Origin: Asterionellopsis glacialis
Lineage: Eukaryota; Bacillariophyta; Plagiogrammaphyceae; Rhaphoneidales; Asterionellopsidaceae
Direction: 5' to 3'
Assembly (NCBI GenBank): GCA_014885115.2
Contig: WKLE02000922.1
Coordinates: forward strand, 11,292 to 26,353
DNA length: 15,062 nt
The notes under the pieces: model-generated
Database searches by the model: none
The model's input: the letters and a program-made list of their open reading frames with translations, nothing else
What the model was told of the DNA's origin: nothing
Position numbers and translations under genes: made by a program
Part shown: positions 1 to 7,425 of the stretch, piece by piece
Numbering within the stretch: the stretch's first letter is position 1
Layout of the letters: every line of letters starts with the position of its first letter

Positions 1-1050
1 GTCTCCAAAATCACCAAAGTCGTCTTCTTCTTTAGGCGCTACTGGCGGTTCTATTGACGCTGGTTCACCAAAGTCTCCAAAATCATCCGATACTGAAGCC
101 TCAACTGCTGGGTTTGCTTGATCGACTGTTTTTGTAGCGTCTCCAAAATCACCAAAGTCGTCTTCTTCTTTAGGCGCTACTGGTGGTTCTATTGACGCTG
201 GTTCACTAAAGTCTCCAAAGTCATCCGACACTGAAGCCTCAATTAATGGAGGCGCTGGTTCTGGTGGCTTTGCATCGGCTCCAAAATCACCAAAGTCATC
301 AGTTTCTTTTGGCACTACGGCCGTGTTAGCAGACTCTGGTTCACCAAGGTAATCTGATACTGAAGCCTCTACTACTGTGGGTGTTGTGTGTGTAGCTTCC
401 ACCGGCTGCGTTGAGTCTCCAAAATCACCAAAATCATCCTCTTGCTTCGTGGTTGCTACCAGTTGAGCAGACTCTGGTTCACCAAAGTCTCCAAAATCAT
501 CTGATTCTGAAGCCTCTACTACTGGAAGTGTTGCTTCTACCGGCAGTTTTGAAACTCCAAAATCACCAAAGGCATCTTCTTGTTGTGCCGTTTCTGTCGA
601 TTCTGATGCCACTGGTTCTCCGAAATTATCTGATACTGAAGCTTCAACTGTTGGGGGTGATGGTTCTACTGAATGTGTCGGGTCTCCAAAATCACCAAAG
701 TCATCTTCTTGCTGAATAGCTGCTACTGGTTCGGAGGCCATTGTTTCACCAAAGTCGCCAAAACCATTAGATTCTGAAGTTTCTACTGCTGGGGGTGATG
801 GTTCTACGGGCTTTGCGGCGTCTTCAAAATCAACAAAGTCACACTGTTGCTGTGACGTTTCTGATACCACTGGTTCACCAAAGTTGCCAAACCCATTGGA
901 TTCTGAAGTCTCTACTGTTGAAGATATCTCTTCTGATGGCTTCGCAGCATCTTTAGAGTCACCAAAAATCTCATTTTCTTGAGACAGCACAGCTGGTTCA
1001 GTAGACACTGGCTCACTAAGCAAGTTTCCAAAGTCATCTTGTGCAAGAGA
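1..1050 (-). repeat. Coding tandem repeat, 138-bp (46-residue) unit
   Basis: Equivalent codons of successive units fall at 7, 145, 283, 421, 559, 688, 826 and 964, so spacing is 138 bp except one 129-bp step, where a unit has lost nine bases (three residues) of its second motif. The second motif of each unit follows the same period (70, 208, 346, 484). The two units nearest the window edge are nearly identical: 1-104 and 139-242 differ at about four positions by eye. Units toward the N-terminus of the protein are more diverged. Confidence 0.9.
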
Positions 1051-1749
1051 AGGTTTGTCTTCTTGTACAGTGACTGGTAGTTCTGTTTTTTGTGCATTCG
1101 ATTCCAATAATGTGGATGCCTGTTCTGTCGGTTCATCCATCGTTGTTGCCACTATTTCAGTTCCAAAATCTAATAGATCCATGGAAATTTCTTTTTCTTC
1201 TTCTTTCTCGGTAGTATCATTATTACTAGCTCCGTCAACAATATCGTTGTTTTTCAATAATGATGGTGATGGATATTCTCCATCAACATCATTACTACCA
1301 GATTCGAAAGCAGTTGTGTATTCATCAGGAAGGTTATTTTCCGACTGTGATTGTGAAGACATCTCAGATGAAAATGGAGTTTGAAATTCATCATCATTTT
1401 CTATTTCATCTTTGCTATCAGCATTGCCTTCTTCTTGCTGTTGTTCTTGTTCTTCGGTGGTAAAGCCAGGAAGATTAACAGTATCATTAATGGAATCTTT
1501 TGATGCATTTTTAGACATTGTACCAATATTGTCATTGGTTTCATTAGTATTATCCACTCCATCGTCCGTCCCACCGTCACCGTTCGTGGCATCAAAATGA
1601 TCTGCTTGTTGTGAAACAACAGCATTTTTTTCATGTCCATTCAAGCCTCCATTCATAGCTAACTCTGTTGACGGATGACTGTCATCAACCATTTCCATAG
1701 TTTCTTCTTCAGGCGTCGTACTCATGTTATTATCTTGGTTTTCCTCCAT
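1..1749 (-). CDS. FGDF-repeat acidic protein, partial (possible clathrin-adaptor accessory protein)
   Basis: The minus strand is open from an ATG at 1749-1747 to the window edge (583 codons, no stop); an in-frame stop at 1770-1768 lies just upstream, so this Met is the natural start. Residues 1 to about 235 are acidic and disordered (Glu, Asp, Asn, Ser, Gln rich). From about residue 236 the protein is a tandem array of 46-residue units, each with two motifs of the type D-D-F-G-D-F-G separated by Pro/Val/Ala/Glu linkers. Ten exact F-G-D-F cores are visible, plus degenerate ones (F-G-N-F, F-V-D-F, Y-L-G). F-G-D-F fits the published consensus for gamma-ear/GAE domain ligands (aromatic-G-[PDE]-[aromatic/L/M]) found in aftiphilin and gamma-synergin. 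I infer a role in AP-1/GGA-dependent trafficking at the trans-Golgi or endosomes. No folded domain is seen; the C-terminus lies outside the window. The gene is certain, the function inferred. Confidence 0.85.
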   Translation of the reverse strand, partial: MEENQDNNMSTTPEEETMEMVDDSHPSTELAMNGGLNGHEKNAVVSQQADHFDATNGDGGTDDGVDNTNETNDNIGTMSKNASKDSINDTVNLPGFTTEEQEQQQEEGNADSKDEIENDDEFQTPFSSEMSSQSQSENNLPDEYTTAFESGSNDVDGEYPSPSLLKNNDIVDGASNNDTTEKEEEKEISMDLLDFGTEIVATTMDEPTEQASTLLESNAQKTELPVTVQEDKPSLAQDDFGNLLSEPVSTEPAVLSQENEIFGDSKDAAKPSEEISSTVETSESNGFGNFGEPVVSETSQQQCDFVDFEDAAKPVEPSPPAVETSESNGFGDFGETMASEPVAAIQQEDDFGDFGDPTHSVEPSPPTVEASVSDNFGEPVASESTETAQQEDAFGDFGVSKLPVEATLPVVEASESDDFGDFGEPESAQLVATTKQEDDFGDFGDSTQPVEATHTTPTVVEASVSDYLGEPESANTAVVPKETDDFGDFGADAKPPEPAPPLIEASVSDDFGDFSEPASIEPPVAPKEEDDFGDFGDATKTVDQANPAVEASVSDDFGDFGEPASIEPPVAPKEEDDFGDFGD

Positions 1750-2688
1750 CGCATTGCCTCTCTGCCTCTAATGAAATTGGGAATGCCAGAGGTCTTTGTC
1801 TCTCGGCGGAACGCAACGGGCTCGTGCCTGTCAATCCTCACGCAAGCTCTATTCTCGCCCTCTTTCTCTCTTGTGACTTTTTGACTTCGTAGAAATTGAA
1901 GTCATTCGTTCTCTGCCGGTACTGCACGCCGGCACGCCTACACCATAAAGACTTTTTGTCGGTTGGCGTAGGACCTCTAGCTAGAGTTTGTTCCGTGCGC
2001 CAACTCGCGCATCGCAAAGATATGTTTATCCCGTTGACGTTTTTCGAGGCGGCCCGGCCCGTGTGGTTCGAGATCCTGTTCTCTTCAACAACTGAACCCC
2101 GAGGGAGTGTGTCAAAGATTAGACACGGGACACGGGCTGATGCCAGGCCGCGAGACACCAGCGAGACACCCGGCGGAATCGATCTACTACTAGAGAGTCT
2201 ATCCATCATGATCGATTTATGTTCTGTCTGAGTTCTGTCTTGCGGAAAAAAAAAACAGAACAACAGCACAAAGAGAACAACAGACAAAGGCACCAAGGAT
2301 ACAGCTCAACCTCCCGCACCCTCTTTTGAGCTATTGCCTCCATAACTTACTAGAGTTCTACCAACTATCAAATCTGATCCCCTGGTTGAGGTTGAAAATC
2401 GTCCCAATCCCATATCCATCCTCTTCTACTGTTACATTCCATATCGTCCATAGAAGTAGTTACTAGTCAACTTTGATATCTATCAATCACGAACAAAAGT
2501 CAAGATTAGACGTTTCAAACATAACGAGCTTGATTGTGGGTCGTATAAAAACTCAATTTATTGAAGCTCTGCACTCTCTAGCAATCTTTGGTGTGTGTGT
2601 CCCTTAATTTCCTATCGCCGACTGTTTACTATTATTTGGTTGATTAGATAATTTACAAAGAAACAAAGCAACGCAAGAGATATAAACA
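1750..2688. other. Divergent intergenic region between the FGDF-repeat gene and the BAT2_N-like gene
   Basis: This 0.94-kb stretch separates two divergent starts and presumably holds both promoters and 5' UTRs. About 1780-2210 is visibly richer in G+C than the rest and contains short reiterated words such as gagacacc and gacacggg (around 2110-2175). Frames of about 110-150 codons stay open there on both strands, but neither looks like a protein. The 2540-2688 part is AT-rich and holds the TATA box and leader of the plus-strand gene. No TATA box was recognised for the minus-strand gene. Confidence 0.6.
2544..2551 (+). promoter_or_regulatory. TATA box for the BAT2_N-like gene
   Basis: The sequence tataaaaa lies 138 bp before the ATG at 2689. 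Initiation about 30 bp downstream would give a leader of roughly 110 bases, free of ATG just before the start. The start context (aaacaATGa) has A at -3, favourable for eukaryotic initiation. Assigned by sequence and spacing only. Confidence 0.5.
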
Positions 2689-5600
2689 ATGAAACGATCA
2701 GGCGGTGGAGGTATACCAAATCATACGAATACTGCATATCATCATCATGGTTCTACATCTGTCTTGGGTGGTGGTGGCAATGTACGAGGTATGACAGCCT
2801 TATCTGTACATGCACCGAAACCAGTACAAACATCATCCTTGAAAAAAGAAAATGGTGGACAAGATGTCAATTTTTCAATTGTAAAAGGTAAAGTTGGCTG
2901 GGCATCTACACCACCCGTGCATGCAGCACCGGCAATCGCAACAAGTAACAACAATAGTGCTTTTCCAGAACGAACAAGTCTTTCAAACACAGAGCAACAG
3001 CAACAACACCAACCACGATCAAGATCACAGCAAAATGAACAATCATCATCACAGACAGCAATTACTAATGAAAAGCAACAGCAACAACAGCATCTAGACC
3101 ACAATAGTCCATGGTCTGAATCCGCGCAACACGAACATGATATGGGACGACAACCTTCTAGTACTAAAACTTCATCACCAGTACGAGCATCTCGATGGGG
3201 AAATGTCAATTTAGATGCTAGTATTGATAATTTACCAACTCATCATTACGGATCTCATCATCACCAACATTATGGTGATTATCCTCCCCATTCGTCTCGA
3301 TATCATACGGATGGTGATTATTCGCATGGATCGCCCACTAGTAGTCCTGGTCGTCGTCGTGGCAGTGGCAGTGGATATCATTCGTATGGTAGTGGTGGAG
3401 ATGTTGATTATCTCCATCGAGATCATCATCGTGGAAGTGGTGGCAACAAAGATGCAGATTACCTTCATCGAGATCATGGTCCCTACAACCATGATAGAAA
3501 TAACGATGATGGTGGACGATACTCAAATTTTCATTCGAATTATCATCGTTCTGATTATTATCACCACGACCGAGAAGGAGATCGGGATGGTGGTTATGAT
3601 CGTTCCTATCGAACTAATACGGATCATTATTCATCTTCTTATAGAAGTCGTGAAAATTACAACGATGATCGAAATCATTCTTCATCATCTTCATGGGGAG
3701 AACGACGAACTAATGGTAAGAAAAAGCAAAAAAAAAAGACACAGATTTTTTGGCGGTGTACATCATGGCACTGCTTTGTTATATTATTTATCTACTGCAC
3801 TGCAACAGCATTGCAAGAGAAATATATATATATATGCATATCTTCAAATTTCATAAATGTTGATCAAACAATATCTAACTCGTGCTGGTTTCTTTTCTTT
3901 CTTGATCTTCTCAATTTTTCTCATGAAAAATAACCCAAATTTGAAATCGAATCAATATATATCTATACATCATAGCTTCTACAACTCAGCACCCTCCATT
4001 ATCTCCTCCATCGAGCCCCTTGTCCCGCGGTCAACATCAATTGCCAGAAAAAAGTGAAGAAGATATTATTTTGCAAGCTGTAAGGGAGCGGGAAGCAGCT
4101 GAAGCTCGTTCCAAATTGAAAAGAGAACAAGAACAAAAGGAACTAGAACAAGAAAAGCAAAAGCAACAACAGCAGCAGCAGCAAGAGAAAGAAGCCACGA
4201 AAGACGAAAATGGAGCAGAGAAACAATCAGAAGAAATGCCACCATCTTCACCACCTGAGACTCCTGAATTAGAAGATCAAGAGCATTCAACTTCGGGTAG
4301 TGAGGAAGAAGAAGAAGAAGAGGAGGAGGAGGAAGCTTCTGAGCACCATTTACGCTGGGGAGATATCGATGATGACGACGATGACGACGATGATGAAAGC
4401 TACACAGAATCATCAGATAATTCACACCATGATGCCCATGCGCGTGATTACCGCAATGATTATTACCATAATGCACATGGAAGGTGTGATTCATCAGATC
4501 ACCGGTCCCATACAGATTATTCCCACGCAAGTAGCGGTGATAATGCACATCATCATTTGAATTGGAGAGCTGAAGCTCTACATGACTCTGGACCAGCAGG
4601 AAATGGTGGATTTCGAAATTATACAATTGCCAATAATCGCCGGCAACACAGTAACTATCAGCAACCACACCACTATTATCCTCCCTATGAACAACACCCA
4701 GCACCTCGCTCTCCTCCACGACAGGAACATACCAACTACCAGATATATAAGCGCCCGTCTTCTCCTCCTATGCATGCTAGTTACAATGAAAAAGAATCTG
4801 ATACCCATTCACCACAAATTCACAAACATCAACAGGAGCAGCATGATGAAAAGGAGCAACAGCAAGCTACGGTTCCAGCTCATAATCAAGAACCCGTAAC
4901 AAATACCTCTGAACCCCAGCAAGAGAAGAAAGATCAAAATCAACAACAAGAAGTACTCTCTGAAGAAGAAATCGAACGCCGACGTAAGGAAATGCTAGAA
5001 CAACAGCAACAAAGCATCCTCCTTGAGGTAGCCGCCAAACGTAATGCTGCTGAAAATAAAAAGAAACCAAGAAGAGAGCACCAATCTAATATTGCTACTA
5101 AGAAAACGGAACATATTCCGGGCTTTGAAGGGTCTAGACCCATTGCACCGGAAGACGAGGAAAAGAAAGCAGCTCGCTTAGAACACGCTCGAACTCGGGG
5201 GCCGAGAACAAAAGGAATATTGTTTTTAAGGCTTGAAGATGGTACCTTGGCCCGAAAAGCAAAGGATGGAACTCTTGTACCGAAAGAAATGCACGATCGT
5301 GAAGATGGAAAAAGGAAGGGAAGAGATGGAAAAACAAGAGGCAAACCAAAAGAAGGTATCGACAAGCACGTTTCAGACCGTCACGGAGTGGAAGAGAATA
5401 AAAAGGACCAGGGAGCTGCAAATCAGGACGAACCAAAGTTGATTCCTGCTCCAGTTCCAGTGGTGTCAGCTTGGAAATTTGGTCCGCCACAAGGAACCAT
5501 TACGACTGATCCAGCAGAGGAGCATCCAGACACATACAATGACAGTGGAAATCGGAGTCATAATACGGATGATGTAGATCCTTCATCACAAGGGCACAAT

Positions 5601-6347
5601 GCTAACGCACCTAGTTGGAACCCAGTCGGCCACGAGGGAATGGACTCCGAACAAAAGAAATTTGCAGCTGTGGCCCCAATAATGGGCTCCTGGGATAATT
5701 TTGTGAGCAGGGCGCCAGGTTTGGATGGTGAGCAGCAGCACTGGGATGATCACCATCATAATGAAGATAGTCACGGAAGTTTTCCAGATCCACATGCCGC
5801 AGTTCCTCATGATCTATTTTCAAGTGGAGATGAGACCGGCAAAACCGACCAACGAGGTTCTCAAGGCAGCAGCCACAACCAGTCTGGCAAGCCACGTAGA
5901 ATACCGCCCTATAATAGTAGTAACAAAGTAGGCGAGAAGAAGAAATATGGGAATACCGAGAAGCGACCATACAACCCAAAGAACAAAAAAAGATCTGGAT
6001 CTTCATTTCGTGCCAAGGATGGGAAGGATAATAAGAACGAGAATGAGCACAGTGAAGAAAGTAGAGGCACACGAGGACCGTCAACCGACAAACCTTACCG
6101 TTCAACCAAAAAAGAATCTCACACAAGCTCAAAAAAATATCCTAAACGGCCAAACGATGGAAAGAAAAATCAAACGTCAAGGCCTGGTGCGGGTGGGTCA
6201 AATAAACCAGGCAGTGCTAAAGATGGGTATAATGAACAAAGAAAAAAAGGTTCGAGACCTACAAACACTACAAAGCCTCGAAAGCCACGAGCGCAGCGTC
6301 CTGGAACAGATGCCGATTCAACTGTAAAAGGTGTCACGGAATCATAA
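2689..6347 (+). CDS. BAT2/PRRC2 N-terminal domain-like, intrinsically disordered protein (two exons)
   Basis: Two exons, 2689-3715 and 3976-6347, give about 1132 residues. Residues 35-73 (starting M-T-A-L-S, through A-P-K-P-V, S-L-K-K-E-N-G-G-Q-D-V-N, ending V-G-W-A-S) align by eye with the BAT2_N domain of human PRRC2 proteins and the N-terminus of Arabidopsis MOS1 (K-P-x-N-L-P-S, E-N-x-G-x-D-P-N, W-x-S). Those homologues are large, disordered, RNA-associated proteins linked to translation initiation, stress granules or control of gene expression. The rest is low complexity: poly-Gln, a His/Tyr/Asp/Arg/Gly region (about 190-335), poly-Glu and poly-Asp (about 450-480), two charged helical Arg/Glu/Gln segments (about 365-420 and 660-710), and a Lys/Arg/Ser/Gly-rich C-terminus. 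A compact segment at about 755-770 contains G-I-L-F-L-R-L. R-W-G recurs near residues 169 and 469. Family assignment rests on one short domain. Confidence 0.75.
3716..3975 (+). other. Spliceosomal intron (GT-AG) in the BAT2_N-like gene
   Basis: The donor at 3716 reads G|gtaaga, a near-ideal 5' splice site. Exon 1 ends one base into a codon, so the acceptor must leave two bases before frame resumes. Two AGs near the second open frame satisfy this: 3974-3975 (catag, 260-bp intron), used here, and 4046-4047 (ttgccag, 332-bp intron); the more obvious ctcag at 3988-3989 is out of phase. The intervening DNA is AT-rich with a ctttctttc-like pyrimidine stretch. Composition changes abruptly at the donor: read-through would encode a hydrophobic tail unlike the rest and stop at 3933. 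Confidence 0.8.
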
Positions 6348-7425
6348 TCATGTACATATACTCCTGGCCATACGAAATCAATCCTTTGTTTTTTCAGGGC
6401 ATAGATCGGTCCTCGGCTTTTAGCTTGTAAAATAATGTATACATTTTATGTTTTATTTACAGTTTGTAAAGCGACCACCATATCGGATTTTCTTCTGTTG
6501 TTGATTGTGGCTTTTGTTTGCATCGGGGGAGAGCTTAACACGTCTTGAAGTTCCTCTGAAACTGAAGATACCCAATGCAATCTGAAGATACGCTTTTGAT
6601 GCTCAACATAACACATCTAGATTAGTCAACAACCCACAGCTCCACATTTTGTGATTTCTATGAGCCACATCATCCATACCGGTAAGGTGAACTTTGAATC
6701 ATGGTTTGTTCGGCTTGAAGTCTTGCAAGATGTGAAGCACATTTTATATGTTGTTTTAATATCGTTTTTTAAATAAGACTCCAAGTTCCATTGTAGAATG
6801 CAACAAGCTATAACTCCACTTTTTTTGTTAGTTGAATGACGGCATGACGCTCATCATCCATGCCGGCAGGGTGATATTCCATTCGTGGTTTGTTCTGATA
6901 CCGAGAATTGGCTTGTAAGTCTTGCAAGATGTAAAGCACATATATATGATGTATGTTGTTATATTATCGGTTTATTATGCGATATTATAGGTTTTTGGTT
7001 GACTCCAAGATACCTTTGGGCAATAACGATTGGCACAGGAATGTGGTGGTTCATGAACAATTACGGATTATCACGACTGGAGGTTCCCTGGACATGCTTC
7101 AAAGCGAATATTCTCCAGTAGAAGTCTACGTACATTGCTACGTCCTTTGATTCCCACGATTGTTTCAAAATTTGTGGGACTGCCACTTATCTCAGGTTTC
7201 CCGGTAACCAAACGGTACGAATGAAAATAACGTCATCCATGCAGTTGGGCAGTGTAATCATGTCTCTTGGTTTCTATAGAATGCTCTACATGAAAATCGG
7301 ATAGATTTACAGCATATCTATCGACATATCATAGATTGAGGTGTCAAATAGTGCTTCTCGAGGTGCAAGCGAGCGTTAAAAGCATTCCATCTTTAACGAT
7401 AACAACGCTTTCTAAAACCTTCAGC
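6348..7425. other. 3' flank and intergenic region with diverged tandem repeat
   Basis: AT-rich DNA between two co-directional genes. The first ~250 bases probably contain the 3' UTR of the BAT2_N-like gene; aaaataatg near 6428 and the T-rich tracts after it are possible processing signals. The rest is dominated by the repeat described separately. A 78-codon frame at 6885-7121 has no ATG near its start and lies partly in the repeat, so I do not call it a gene. No TATA box was recognised ahead of the ATG at 7426. Confidence 0.6.
6627..7015 (+). repeat. Diverged tandem duplication, ~175-200 bp unit, two copies and a possible third fragment
   Basis: Three ordered anchors recur: caacaa..c..aactccac-like (6627 and 6801), catcatccatrccgg (6668 and 6852), and tcttgcaagatgtraagcacat (6721 and 6920). 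The words gactccaag near 6777 and 7000 continue the match. Growing offsets (174, 184, 199) show insertions in copy 2. A shorter match, cgtcatccatgc followed by a gggcagtgtaatcat stretch near 7231, may be a third decayed copy. Nothing identifies it as a known transposon. Confidence 0.65.

Noticed and set aside
1..1050. Regularly spaced repeats suggesting a CRISPR array
   Set aside because: The repeats are in one continuous reading frame on the minus strand with a 46-residue protein period, and the 'spacers' are themselves repeated.
411..1640. Short plus-strand and other-frame ORFs over the FGDF gene
   Set aside because: They are Leu/Ser/His-rich shadows of the repeat on the opposite strand; the 583-codon minus frame explains the region.
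2060..2090. gtggttcgagatcc resembling a tRNA T-arm
   Set aside because: No flanking five-base stem and no anticodon or D-arm could be placed around it.
1838..2296. 152-codon minus-strand frame with a hydrophobic start
   Set aside because: The hydrophobic run comes from a poly-A/ACA-rich stretch, the rest has no recognisable pattern, and an antisense frame of similar quality overlaps it.
3215..3856. 213-codon plus-strand frame rich in Ile/Met
   Set aside because: It is the shifted reading of His/Asp/Tyr-rich codons of the BAT2_N-like exon and crosses the donor site.
7336..7425. In-frame upstream extension of the PT-rich protein (also 11697-11783 and 13507-13545 for the later genes)
   Set aside because: No ATG in these stretches; starting at the first ATG puts a signal peptide or membrane anchor at the N-terminus, as expected.
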